From Oikopleura dioica (taxonomy: Eukaryota > Chordata > Appendicularia > Copelata > Oikopleuridae): a DNA stretch of 64,000 bases. The notes under the pieces were generated by a model. It ran no database searches and was not told the origin of the DNA. It saw only the letters and a program-made list of their open reading frames with translations. Position numbers and translations under genes: made by a program. The DNA lies in assembly GCA_907165135.1 (NCBI GenBank), contig OU015566.1, positions 7,114,157-7,178,156 on the forward strand. Direction: 5' to 3'. Of this stretch, positions 10,255-21,633 are shown piece by piece (within the stretch, counting starts at the first letter, position 1; each line of letters opens with the position of its first letter).

Positions 10255-13148
10255 ACTAAAAGTCCGACATCGACACTCTCTGAAAAAATATACGTTTTAG
10301 TCTTCTCTCAATTTCTAGCAAAAAAACAATTAGATTGGTGAATAGTCTGTAAATTGGTTTCCAGAGGCTAAATTGTCTCTTTTTCAAAAATCACGTGAGA
10401 AGTGCGCTTTTGGAAAATGAGGATATCCATTTCAAAAAAGAATGATGAAATTGTCAAATTGTTGAATTGTCGAAAACACGAAGAAAAATCGAAGGCGGGT
10501 TTGCCATCTGCTCGACTTTGGATTTTCCGGATTAGGCTATTATTCGATAAATCTTTGCCCGACACAGGGGGTACACCACTTGCTTTTGTTATTTTTGACA
10601 AAAATGAGCCTCTCAGATTTTAAGAAAAAAGCGGATGAAAATGGAATTAAAATTGACCATCTTTCTTTCTCTCTTTTCAAAGTTGCGGCCAAGTTTATTT
10701 GATTAAAAGCTGAAATTAGCGGCTGGAGAGTTGTAAAATATAAATAGTTGGTGGCCTTGAAAAATGCTTCTTTTTTATCTTTTCTTCAAAAATTCTAAAA
10801 ATTTTAGAGCGCGTGATATCTTTAAAAATTTATATTTTCACCTCACTGTATCTCACTATATCAGCTCGGCAGGTGATGGATTTATCGCCTCACGAAAGTA
10901 ATTCTAAATTTATTTTTCTTTTTCGTGTTCAATATTTTCTCTTGAAGGAAAAAGATTCTCTTTTATTTTTGAAATTTGAAAATTTTCAATTTTCGATTTG
11001 TTTTGATTCTCGCGGTGGGTTTTTGGCGGAGGAGGAGGAGACGTTTATCTCTGCTGATAACGCCTCTTCGGAGCTCGGCGGGCCATTCAAGGGTCATTTA
11101 AAAGTTGAGAAGCTGATAAGAACTCTAGAAGCGATTTTCCGACTTTGAGATTAAAACAATTATATTCAGCAATGATGAAATCATAAACGATAGTTTTTAT
11201 GATTAATAAAACAACCAATTTTTATCTTCAAAAGAGTAATAAAAAGGACTCTCTTGATCGAAAAAGGATGTTTCAATATCATAAAATTCGCATATCGAAT
11301 TCTCCGAATTCTTGAATCTAAAAATAAACATGACACTTCATATTTGTATAGAAATTCCGGAAGTTGAGTCTCATTTTGGGTCAAATATCTCTGGTAACAA
11401 GCTTCGATGAACGTCAGAAAAAATTGAAAGGGATGCAAGGCGGAAGTGTTTTAAAAATTCATGAAAGATAAAAAATTTCTGAATAAATAAAATTTACAAA
11501 AAGCCGCTCTTTGTCGGTTTCACTAAAGAGAATACGAAAAAATAATAGAGTGGATGAGTGGCGAAGATGAATAATTTATCGCAAGTTTCGGCTGTCTTTC
11601 TGAAAGACTCGTGCTCACGCGTAAGGACATCTGTTAAATGCCGAGATCTGTGGAGCCGATGCCATCACGCACTGCTCCGCTTACGGTGTTACAGTAAGTC
11701 ACGCGCACAGTTGTGTCTCGGCAATTATTTTTTCCGATAAATTTGAACTCGATCTTCGATTCTTCTGCCTCAATTCCAAATGCCAATTATAATAATAATT
11801 GAATTATTGTCAATTGTTGTTCCTTTCTTACTGTAGTTATAAACAATAGAATAGCCGTCTTATAAAATAACTTTCATAAAAAGCCGCGTAACAGCTTTTC
11901 TAACAACAAAGCCGCAAAGCGGCTTCGCAAAAATCTAAAAATAGATTGAAGCGATAATCTTGCCGAAGCCGCTATGCGGCTTCGTTTTTTGATAAGCCGC
12001 TTTGCGACTTTAAATAATTGCTTTTTAGAAGGGTCTTCTACCTTTTCTGACGAATAAGGTACGATCAGAACTGTTCCGCGTTGAAATAAAAATGCTTGAT
12101 ACAAAATTTTCTCGATTCAAAAAGCGAACGGCGTCGGAATCGGTAAGTAGCCCCCTGAATTGGCATGTGAGATGGATTAACCATTGTCTTCCCCTTCTTT
12201 CCGTTGATTTTTCAAAAACTACTACCGGCAGTGTTCTATTGAAAAATACGCTCTGTGATCTTCTGTTCAAGTTTCGATTTAAAAAAGAGTCGTTGGAATC
12301 ATTTTCGTTCTATCTGACTGTAATTCGCTCTCGCTAATGGAGCTGTTCTTAGTTCGATTCCCAAGGGATCATTTACGGGGTGATAAAAAGGATCGTTTTA
12401 GGCAATTACAGTCATTTTCGATCATTTCTTTCTGATTATTAATTATTCAAAAAAAAATAATTTTTAAAACGCAAATAATAATAATTTTAATAGATGACAA
12501 TAGAAATTGACAATCACTATTCAAGTTCCTTGGCAGAATTATAAGATAAAAACTCCTATATGCAGCGCTAGAATTTTCCTCCTTGTTGTCTTCAATTCTC
12601 TATTCTTCCGGATCTTCTTTCTTTTTATCTCTTTTTTTCATCAGTTTTCCAATTAAAAAACTCCTTTTTTCAAGAAGAAAGGCTCAATTCTATTCAATTC
12701 TTTTTCATCCTTTTTTCAAAAAAATCGGATTTAGCCAAGTTCAGTATTTTCGCGCTGATTAGCCGCGGCCAAGTTGAACTCTCCCAGCGCCAGCAGCTCA
12801 TGAGTCATCTGTTTCTCAAAAAGCGGGGGCGGTGCCAGCGCGAACGCTATTGGCGCAGAGGAAACAGGACAAATTCACTTTTTCTAATTTCATGTTTCTA
12901 TCAGATTTTCCAGTATTTCGTAGAGATTTATCAGAAGATTCTTTTGTCCTGCATTATATTTGAAAGATCACTCGTATTTCTACAGCTCTATATAGTAAAA
13001 ATAGGGAAAAAATCAATTTTTCCTATGCAAACGGACTATTTATAATGAGCTCTAATTTCTCGATCAATTTTCGGTCTTAGTCTATTCTAAGTTCCATCTG
13101 TTCTAGTTTTATCTAATCTCCCCCTTTTTCAGACCGTAATCAGACCAA
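10255..13148. other. Intergenic region between divergent KIF21 and RPSA genes
   Basis: No convincing coding exon was seen. The region holds the promoters of two divergently transcribed genes, AT-rich stretches, and a cluster of small palindromes near 11.9-12.0 kb. An acceptor-like TTTTTTCAG lies just upstream of the KIF21 start on the minus strand, and CCCCTTTTTCAG lies just upstream of the RPSA start; both fit spliced-leader trans-splicing or a 5' UTR intron. Confidence 0.4.
11878..12012. repeat. Cluster of short GCCGC palindromes
   Basis: Several copies of a short hairpin-forming word occur close together: AAAGCCGCGTAAC, GCCGCAAAGCGGCTTCG, GAAGCCGCTATGCGGCTTCG and AAGCCGCTTTGCG. Each forms a stem of about 6-8 bp with a tiny loop. 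They could be remnants of a repeat or structural elements; no gene is associated. Confidence 0.5.
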
Positions 13149-14279
13149 ATGTCCTCCAACTTGTCCGTTCTTGCTCCCACTGAGGCCGACATCCGTCGAA
13201 TGATCGCCGCCCGAGTCCACCTCGGCGACGTCAACCACGACCACCGAATGGGCCAGTACGTCCACGGCCGAAACCAGGCCCAGAACCACATCTTCAACCT
13301 TGGCAAGACCTGGGAGAAGCTCATGCTCGCCGCTCGAGCCATCGCCGCCGTCGAGAACCCAGCTGATGTTGCTGTCATCTCTGGCAAGCCCCAGGGTACG
13401 AATCTTTTAGCCTGTCAACAACATTAACCCTTCTTTTGTTCAGGTCAGCGAGCCATCCTCAAGTTCGCCGCCAAGACCGGTGCCACCCCATCGCCGGCCG
13501 ATACACCCCTGGTGCTTTCACTAACCAGAACCAGAGCTCCTTCCGAGAGCCCCGACTCCTCATCGTCACCGATCCCCGAGTCGATCATCAGCCAATCACT
13601 GAATCTTCTTACGTCAACATCCCAGTCATCGCTCTCTGCGACTCTGACTCTCCAGTCAAGGTAAGAAAAAACATCTTAGAAAGCCATCGTTACAGTCGTT
13701 TCTCTTCTTATTTCACCGCTAGAAAACTCGCCTCTAGTATTGATGAACCTCAATTTAATATTCATATTCTGAACCATTCATCTGCGTTCAAAATCATTTA
13801 TATGCCGTTTTGTTTTGAAAAATGACTGTAAATAACATTTTTTGTGGAAAACCAGCTTCTTCTTGAAACCTAATTATTCTGTTTAGTTCGTCGACATCGC
13901 CATCCCCTGCAACAACAAGGGTGCTCACTCCATCGGTTTGATCTGGTGGACTCTCGCCCGAGAGGTCCTCCGACTCCGAGGCACCCTCAACCGATCCACC
14001 GAGTGGGAGCGAGAGATCATGCCCGATCTTTTCTTCTACCGAGCTCCCGAGGAAATCGAGAAGCAGGAACTCAAGGAGCGAGAGGCTGCTGAAGAGGTTG
14101 GCGGCGAGACCCAGGACTACGTTCCCGATGCTCCCGTCATCCCACTCGACGGTGACTGGCCAGAGGAGCCCGCTGCTGTCGCCACTGGCGGTGACACCAA
14201 GGTCGCTGACTGGGAAGCTCCAGCTGAGAAGACCGAAGCCGCCGGCGACTGGGGCGAGCAGGACGCCACCTGGGAATAA
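13149..14279 (+). CDS. RPSA: 40S ribosomal protein SA (uS2), with an apparent one-base deletion
   Basis: Small-subunit ribosomal protein uS2/SA, also known as the laminin-receptor precursor, required for 40S maturation. Three exons: 13149-13395, 13444-13660 and 13887-14279, about 285 residues. Family-typical segments include [85 protein letters not shown] and an acidic C-tail with ADWEAP, GDW and TWE repeats. All splice sites are GT-AG with matching phases. Within exon 2 the frame changes at the C4 run 13486-13489, between GATP and IAGRY. The family sequence needs one more base, so this is probably an assembly error in an essential gene. An AATAAA lies at 14443-14448. The acceptor-like CCCCTTTTTCAG precedes the ATG by about 15 bp. 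Confidence 0.95.
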
Positions 14280-14442
14280 ATCACCATCCCTCCCTTCTCC
14301 CTGCAAAATGGACAACAAACAATGGGCACCTTCTACTACCGGTCGATTATACTTCACGAACACTACTGCGGTGGGGAACGATTCTCCTCCGAACGCGTTA
14401 TTATTTCGCCCGTTTAGGGACTGCTGTTTGACTGTTTGTTGA

Positions 14443-14448
14443 AATAAA
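14443..14448 (+). terminator. RPSA polyadenylation signal
   Basis: A canonical AATAAA lies 164 bp after the RPSA stop and about 70 bp before the LMAN2 start. Confidence 0.6.
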
Positions 14449-14520
14449 ATCTTGACCCAGTAGATACATCAAAAATTGTGTTGAACTTTTGTGATATTGA
14501 GTTGAGAATTTGAGATTGAC

Positions 14521-16435
14521 ATGAAAATCGCCGGTTGTTTGTTGAGTTTGTTCGGTCTCGCCCTAGCAGAGCAGGCTTACTGGGATGATAATCCTGGATT
14601 TTTGAAGAGGTTCGTCTGTTCTTTTGTCCTTGTAGAGGGACCGCATAATACCGGTAAGACCACCCCGGAAAGAAGGGCAGGACTTTCTACATTCCTGTTC
14701 TGTTCGGAATGGTCTTAAAATAAGCTTTCTCTGTAGCTTCAGAAATCACCCCTAATTTCTTTCCTAAGATCGCATTCCCTCATCCCTCCCCACTCTGGAA
14801 ACCTACCTCTTTGGGAGCTAAAAGGCGATACAATGGCTACTTCTGAATACATCCGACTCACTCCTGATCAGCAGTCGAAAACTGGCGGTCTCTGGAGCCG
14901 AGTGGTAAGTTTTACAGCCTAAGAAAAGGCGTTAAAATCATTTCAATTAAGCCAATTACGTTTCCCTGGTGGGAGCTGCAGCTTGCATACAAAATTCACG
15001 GTCAAGGCAAGTCGATTGCCGCTGATGGGCTTGGAATGTTCATCATCAAAGAGAGAGGCCAATTCGGTTCAGCACTCGGCGGGCCGAGCACTTTTACTGG
15101 CTTCGCGGCGCTGATGGATTCTTACAAAAACGGAGGACAAACTGGAAACTTCCCACAGGTTAGAAAACCATGGAAAAAAAGGAGGGATAGAAGTTTTTCT
15201 TTTAGATTTCTGGTTTTGTGAACGACGGAAGCTGGAGCTTCAATCACGACAACGACGGTGCTGATCAAAATATTGGAAAGTGTCTTTCCGGCCACAGAAA
15301 TAAGAAAGACAACAGTTTACTGCGAGTCAGGTGCGTGTGACTGAAATTTATTGGGATTCTGAAGCAAGGGCTTATAGAAAGAAGGAGGGACTATAGTCTA
15401 TAGAATTCCGTTTCTTGGCTTTCTACCAGGTCTTTTTCTGCGTAGTCTGAGAAACTAAAGTTGTTTTCGATGAAAGGCCTTTTGGATATCTTACGTATAT
15501 AATTCTATAAATAAATAATTCTAATAAATAATAATAATTCTATATTCTATAATTCAAACGCATGACTGACGTGCGAGGATACTTTTAGTTACAGTAGATT
15601 ACCGTCTGCGAGAACAAGTACTAGTCTAGCCCCCGACTAGTAAGACTTTGGCTGAAATTCACTCTTCCTTCGAATCCCTAATGACGTTTTGGAGAGTTTT
15701 CAAAGAAACCGAATGGCTTTAGTTATCCGATATCTCGATATTGAGATTTAAAAACCGATTTTCAGATACATCGACGACAAATTAACCGTCAAAGTCGATC
15801 CAGACGGAAGCGGCGACTTCAAGAAAACCTGCTTCGAACTTGACGGGGTAAAACTTCCGACCGGCCTCTACGTTGGCTTCACAAGTGCTACTGGAGATTT
15901 GACAGACAATCACGACGTTGTTTCGTTTAAAATTTGGCAGCTGGATTCAAAGACTGATGCTGGACAGAGACACGATATGAAACCTGAAGTGCTCAATCTT
16001 GCGCCGAAAGAAGCTGTCAAAGGTCAGATTTGAGTTTATTTTAGCAGTAGATTTGAAAGCAAACGGCTTCCTATGGGACTAAAAATAACTCCTGCAGATG
16101 TTTCATTTTCGAAATCATAAAAATGTAAATTTTTCCATTCGGAATTCGAATTTTAGATCAATTTCATTCTCATAATGACGAAAATCTTATTTGAGCTGAT
16201 TTTATATCACAAAATCGAACCACCATTGACCTTATTCAACCCCCTTGACCTAAATCTCCGAACAATCTTCAGAATAAACCAGCCCGGCTATTTATTTACC
16301 CCCTTTTCAGACAAATCATCCTCCGGTGGAGGCTGGGGCTTCATCACATTCCTCCTGATCCTGGTTATCGGTGGCGGAGTTGGCTTCTACTACTACCAAG
16401 AACGAGAAAAAGCATCTGCCAAGCGCTTTTATTAA
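14521..16435 (+). CDS. LMAN2: L-type lectin cargo receptor VIP36/LMAN2
   Basis: Membrane lectin that binds high-mannose glycoproteins and cycles between ER, ERGIC and cis-Golgi. Six exons: 14521-14610 (approximate end), 14769-14904, 14952-15158, 15206-15330, 15766-16022, 16311-16435; the second intron is only 47 bp. Order: signal peptide (MKIAGCLLSLFGLALA), luminal L-type lectin domain starting HSLIPP with LPLWELKGDTM, ADGLGMFI, LPTGLYVGFTSATGDLTDNHD, then one C-terminal membrane helix (FITFLLILVIGGGVGFYYY) and a short tail ending KRFY. The KRFY ending matches vertebrate VIP36, where it acts in ER export and retrieval. The DNHD segment contains the family's Ca/mannose-site residues. Gene order is head-to-tail with RPSA, 241 bp apart. 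Confidence 0.93.
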
Positions 16436-16585
16436 TTTTAGACTTTTGATAAAAACAATTGATTGAACACCAAAACCTTCATTTTCCTATCTTGTGAAAC
16501 TGCTTCTTTCAACAACCTGTAACTAAAGCCAAACTGTATCCCATTCATGTTCCTTATTTAGAATTCTATTTTTTATCATTCTCAG

Positions 16586-16825
16586 AAATGCTCAAAACAA
16601 GCTAAAGCGAAAAGTTACACTTACGAATATCTACCAACATCCCCAGAGGTCGACCCTTACGCCCTTAAAACATCGTTCAATCATAATGATATCCTCACAA
16701 TTGCTACTCGAGTCAATAATCTTTTAGATGATTCCTTACAAATGAGATATCCTAAAAATTTTCAAGAAGAACTGGTCGATTTTTCTAGGCTAGCCAAATC
16801 TATGGCGGGCAAATTCTATCGTTAG
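16586..16825 (+). CDS. Orphan coding exon, unrecognised
   Basis: An exon-like open segment begins immediately after a good acceptor (TTATCATTCTCAG, ending 16585) and runs 79 codons in phase 0 to TAG at 16823-16825. The peptide reads like real protein, with charged helical segments such as SYTYEYLPTSPEVDPYAL and ending AKSMAGKFYR. It has no in-frame ATG at its beginning, so an upstream exon is needed. None was found in the 150 bp between it and LMAN2. It could be a downstream cistron, an alternative LMAN2 3' exon, or a gene fragment. I do not recognise the family. Confidence 0.45.
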   Translation, partial: KCSKQAKAKSYTYEYLPTSPEVDPYALKTSFNHNDILTIATRVNNLLDDSLQMRYPKNFQEELVDFSRLAKSMAGKFYR

Positions 16826-17201
16826 GGTTTTGGAAAAATCAGAGATCGTGAATGCTCTCAAAAGCCAATCAAACCGACCGTTTTCTTTAATTTGGCCACC
16901 ATTGACCTACTGGGTTCAGAAATTCCTCCCCTCATTGTGCAATACCTGCCTTTTAGTACCAAAAAAAGTTCACAAACCAAAAAATTATCGATTCAAAAAT
17001 TAAATATGCTCTCAAGTGTCTTTTAATTCTCTATCGATTCTAGTTAAAATTTTTATACCGACTGTGTTTATTAACAATAGCAATAGTATGTGACAGTAAC
17101 ATTAGCGCGTAATTCTTACTGTAGTGTGGTGAGACCTTCAACAACCAAATAAATTCGAAAAAATGCCAATTTTCTCTTGTAAAAAAGTTTTATTTTTGAG
17201 G

Positions 17202-19085
17202 ATGACGGATGAGTCGCGACGCTCGTTCCTCAGACAGTTGCAGGAGCATCCTGATCGTATGATATTATCGGAGTTGATCCTCAAGCGAATGCCGATGGAC
17301 GCGCTTGCATGGCTCGCTCCGAATGTTTTGGAGGGCGTCAACGAACAAGGCGACTGTCGTTTCGATGATCTGGCGGGCTTTGATTTCTGTCAGACGTTTC
17401 TCAATCAGCACTACAAACGCGATTCAATTCTCGAGCTCGTCGGGAAAGAATTTGAAGCAGAGAAAAAGTCAAAGCCGGATCGGCTCTCTGATGTGATGAA
17501 GATTGTACAGAAGCGCCATGATTTGAAGTACAACAAGAAAAAGCTTGAGCCGAAGGCGACGATTGAGTTCGATTCTACTGATCCTGTCGTAAGATTTGCT
17601 GGATCATATGTAAGAGAACGCTTCTTGCCGTTTTGATTTAGTCGATTCTTTTAGCTATTTACCGGCAAAAAATGCAAGCCGAAAGGACTTGACTTGCAAG
17701 CAGCTCGAAGCAATCTTCTCCTTTTCAATATTAACCGAGAAAATGACGATCGTTTGCCGAAATTTCAACTTGTCGACTATTCGCCACTGGATCGGCGCCA
17801 TCATCCTGACCGGCATGCGTTCCGTCCTGTTCATCAATCCGCGTTTAATCCTGCCGCTGGTGGTATTTTCCTCGACTCAGTTGTTCTTGGACAATCATTC
17901 ATGGACAGAGTCTTTAGGGTCCACAGCGTTACGACAGGTGTAAAATGTTTTCAAGATTAGTAATTTAATAAACTAATTGTTTAGATGTCCTCGAAGACAA
18001 AAAGGTTATGTTGGAGGATGAAACTTTCGAGGATATGGAATTTAACTACTCTCGTCAACGTTGTTGGCGAGATTATGTAACGAATCCTGAAGAAAGTCTT
18101 CATCCGATGATTCAGCGTCCTCAATACGACCCCGACCTCGCAAACTCCCCAGAAGAAGCAGAAGTAATAGAAAAGAGAGCAATGGAAAATAAAAATAATC
18201 CATTTGAGAAAGCGGTCATTGACTTCTATCGTTTCTCTGGTGACAAGCAAGAGGTTGCCTGGAGTTTCGATTTCAGCCTCCTGAAAGATAAATACGATGA
18301 TATTTATGCAAGATTTATCGATGAAGGTCAATGGTTCATTGTTGCATCTTCGGAGGATGAAAGTTTGCCGACGAAAGTGTACCACTGTGACTTACAAAAG
18401 AAAGAAGTCAATCAATTTTCCTTCCCCGAAAATGAAGATTCAATGAACTACAACTTCTCAATGAGATTTTTCGGAATCTACAAAGGCCTCATCTACTATT
18501 CAAGAGTCGTAGAAGTCTCTGATGAGGAGTGGGGGTCGCACGACAGATTTCTTTTTGGATACTTGAAGAAAGAAAGCAGAAAGCGCCATTTTGATGCTGA
18601 TGAATGTGATGACGCTCTAAATGAAAGGATTGATATTTTATGGCTGATAACTTATCGGTTTTTGCCTAAAATAGGGTTTCTCTTAAATTTAGACTCAGAA
18701 TATTTCTTTTATCCTCAAAAAGGTGAATCTCTGCTTTCTGGAATATCGAAGTGATACGCAGCTCCATGTTGAAGTAAAAATAGGTGCCAACGGCTTCGTT
18801 CACTTTGCTTTGGTTCCGCCGAAAGTCTACACCTTTTCCATCGAAGACATCAAAAAGAAGATTCCAAAAGCTGAAAAACGATCCAGGAAGATTGATCAGA
18901 ATGACACCGAAGAAATTACCCTGCCATGCATCAACCTCCGTAAGATGTTTTTCCTTATCTCTCTCTCTCAAGAAGTTTCAGAGGACTTTTGCATTCCAAA
19001 ATACCGAGATCTGAGTGAGAATCTTCTTCCTTGGCAATCCGATGTTGGATACGTCGAAGGCAAAAAGTTCCATCTTCTTGTGTAA
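17202..19085 (+). CDS. Tandem orphan gene, copy 1
   Basis: Five-exon gene of unknown family. Exon 1 is 17202-17609, exon 2 is 17655-17937, exon 3 starts at 17985, and the last exons end at TAA 19083-19085. The start was chosen as the ATG of MTDESRRSFLRQLQEHP because it is the one conserved in copy 2, although an upstream in-frame ATG exists at 17163. The N-terminal 136 residues look helical; the rest is rich in beta-like aromatic segments (WSFDFSLLKDKYDD, KVYHCDLQKKEV), suggesting a propeller-like domain, but this is only impression. The C-terminus LLPWQSDVGYVEGKKFHLLV is nearly the same in copy 2. The intron after LNE appears to start with GA rather than GT. No signal peptide or membrane segment is visible. 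Confidence 0.75.
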
Positions 19086-19189
19086 AGCTCCCAGTTTACT
19101 ACTGGTGCCCAAAGAAAGTCCATCTTCTTCAAAAGTTTGGAATCTCAAACCGACCATTTTTCTGCCTCTTTTATTGAAACCAAATGAAG

Positions 19190-19332
19190 TTTTTTTCTCA
19201 TATTCTCCGACATAAAAATGACATTTTCTGCTCTACCCTGCCGTTCCTGACTTTTTCATTGGTCATTATATACGAATTGTCGTTGAGATAAATAAGTGGA
19301 GATCTTTCGTAAATAATGTTTAATTTTTGAGG
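19190..19332. repeat. Duplicated 3' flank, unit A
   Basis: This block (containing ATTCTCCGACATAAAAATGA and CTACCCTGCCGTTCCTGACT) recurs with high similarity at 21496-21620. It shows that the tandem duplication covered each gene's 3' flank, which now serves as upstream region of the next gene. Confidence 0.75.
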
Positions 19333-21390
19333 ATGACGGATGAGTCGCGACGCTCGTTCCTCAGACAGTTGCAGGAGCATCCTGATCGTATGATATTATC
19401 GGAGTTGATCCTCAAGCGAATGCCGATGGATGCGCTTGCATGGCTCGCTCCAAATGTTTTGGAGGACGTCAACGAAGAAGGCGACTGTCGTTTCGATGAT
19501 CTGGCGGGCTTTGATTTCTGTCAGACGTTTCTCAATCGTCACTACAAACGCGATTCAATTCTCGAGCTCGTCGGGAAAGAATTTGAAGCAGAGAAAAAGT
19601 CAAAGCCGGATCGGCTCTCTGATGTGATGAAGATTGTACAGAAGCGCCATGACTTGAAGTACAACAAGAAAAAGCTCGAGCCAAAGGCGACGATTGAGTT
19701 CAAACGTTCGAAATTAGACGTCAGATTCTCATCATCATATGTAAGAAAGATTCAATCTTTTGTGATGATGTGTCGCTTTTAGCTTTTTACTGGCCAATAT
19801 TTCAAGCCACAAGGATTGGACTTACGAGCAGCTCGAGGCAATCTTCTCCTGTTCAAAATCAATCGAAATAATGAAGAATGCTTGCCGAAGTTGGACCTTG
19901 TTGACTATCGCCCAGGAGATGAGCATCACTTTCCCAGGAGGAGACCATTCACGCCGCTTTATCGCTCCGCTTTCAATCCTTGCACTGATGGTGTTTTCCT
20001 CGATGACGTTGTTCTTGGAAAACCACACCAAGAAAGATTGTTTAGGGTGTCTAGCGTTACGACCGGTAAATATTCAGTCATCTATTAAACTGATTCTTAC
20101 TCCATTGAATTCTTTAGATGTTCTGAAAGATAGACGCGTCATGTCGGATAACATGGGAGGTCTAGATGGTAGATTCAAACGTATGGAATTTAACTTCTCT
20201 CGGCAGCGGGCTTGGAGAGATTATGTCTCAAATCCGGAAGAGAGTCTACATCCGATGATCCGGTGTAATCGAACGGGTCCAGTGCGAGCTAACTCCCCGG
20301 AAGCAATAGAAATGGAAAGACAAGCAGAAGAAGAAGAGAAAAATCCGTTCCAAAAAACGGTCATTGATTTCTATCGGTTCTCCGGCGACAACGAAGAGGT
20401 TGCTTGGAGCTTCGATTTCACCCTACCAAAAGATAAACAATACTACGAGTTTAATATGGAAGCAAGATTTATTGATCAATGTCATTGGTTGATTACTGCA
20501 AGATCGTCGCTGAAGAGATCGCTCGTTGAAGAGGACGACGATGATGAAGATGAAGAAAACGACGAAGATTCACCGGATTTTTCTCAACCGCCTAATTTAG
20601 TCTATCACTGTGATTTGAAATCAAAAGAAGCCACCCTTTATTCGTTCCCTGAGGACGAAGATTTATTCAACGAAGATTTATTCAACAGAAATTTCGGAGT
20701 CTTCAAGGGTGAGGTCTACTACACAAGGGACATAGACGGCGCTAAATATTCCCGTGCGTTTGGAACCTTGAAGAAAAAAGCAGAAAAAGACGCCTCGATA
20801 CAGAAGAATCTGATGATCCCCTAAATGAAAGGTTAACGAAATTCTTGTAAAGCTTTAATAAGTAAATAGAAATTATATGTTTCTTAAAGATAGATTTCAT
20901 TCTTCCGAAGCAGTCCAAACATTTCCTTAACCTTTTGAAAAGAATGATCTGTGCTTCTTTGAATATCCGAAGCTCAAAGATCTCAAGGTACGGTTTAAAC
21001 TTGGCAGCAATGGGTTCGTCCATCTTGTCTTGCTTTCGGACGACGATTCTCGTTTTTATGAGTTTTTATGTAAGTTTACACCCGAGCTCATCCGTCATGT
21101 CGGTGAGCCGTATGAAGGAACTGTCGAGATCTATACTTTCACCATCGACAACATCAAAGAAAAGATTTTATCATCTGAAAAACGATCGAAAATCAACAAA
21201 GATGGCACTCAAGAAAAAACATTGCCAGTAGTATGCCTAGGTATCGAGCATTTCATCACTCTTTATTAATAAAATATAAAATTTAGAGGACTTCCGCATT
21301 CCAAAATACCAAGATTCGCGCGAAAATCTACTTCCTTGGCAATCCGATATTGGATACGTCGAAGGCAAGAAGTTTCATCTTCTTGTCTGA
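19333..21390 (+). CDS. Tandem orphan gene, copy 2
   Basis: Paralogue of the preceding gene with the same exon plan and identical lengths for exon 1 (19333-19740, 408 bp) and exon 2 (19783-20065, 283 bp). Exon 3 starts at 20118; the last exon ends at TGA 21388-21390. Exon 1 is nearly identical in DNA to copy 1, while the later exons have diverged strongly. It carries an extra acidic insertion around 20530-20575 (EEDDDDEDEENDED). The reading frame of exon 3 breaks at the A6 run 20774-20779. One more A would give SRKRRLDTEESDDPLNE, matching SRKRHFDADECDDALNE of copy 1, so this is a probable assembly error. Function unknown. Confidence 0.72.
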
Positions 21391-21495
21391 ACAATTTCAC
21401 AGTTTACAATTGCAAGTTACTGCCTAAGAGCGTCCACCTCTACTTCAGAATCTACCTTGAGTGTTTTCCTGCTATTTTTATTGAAACTAGATGCA

Positions 21496-21620
21496 CTATT
21501 TTACTCACATTCTCCGACATAAAAATGACATATTCTGCTCTACCCTGCCGTTCCTGACTTTTTTACTGGTCATTTTATTCAAATTGTCGTTGAGATAAGT
21601 AAGTGGAGATTATTGGAAAT
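21496..21620. repeat. Duplicated 3' flank, unit B
   Basis: Second copy of the block at 19190-19332, here lying directly upstream of the RNase H1-like gene. The two copies share long identical words and differ by scattered substitutions and small indels. Confidence 0.75.
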
Positions 21621-21633
21621 TTTCAGAGATAAA

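Noticed and set aside
12350-12375. tRNA-like B-box GTTCGATTCCC
   Set aside because: The stem does not pair well and no A-box or cloverleaf is found upstream.
13661-13886. Possible intronic box C/D snoRNA in RPSA intron 2
   Set aside because: A TTGATGA and a CTGA word occur but only about 35 bp apart, without a terminal stem.
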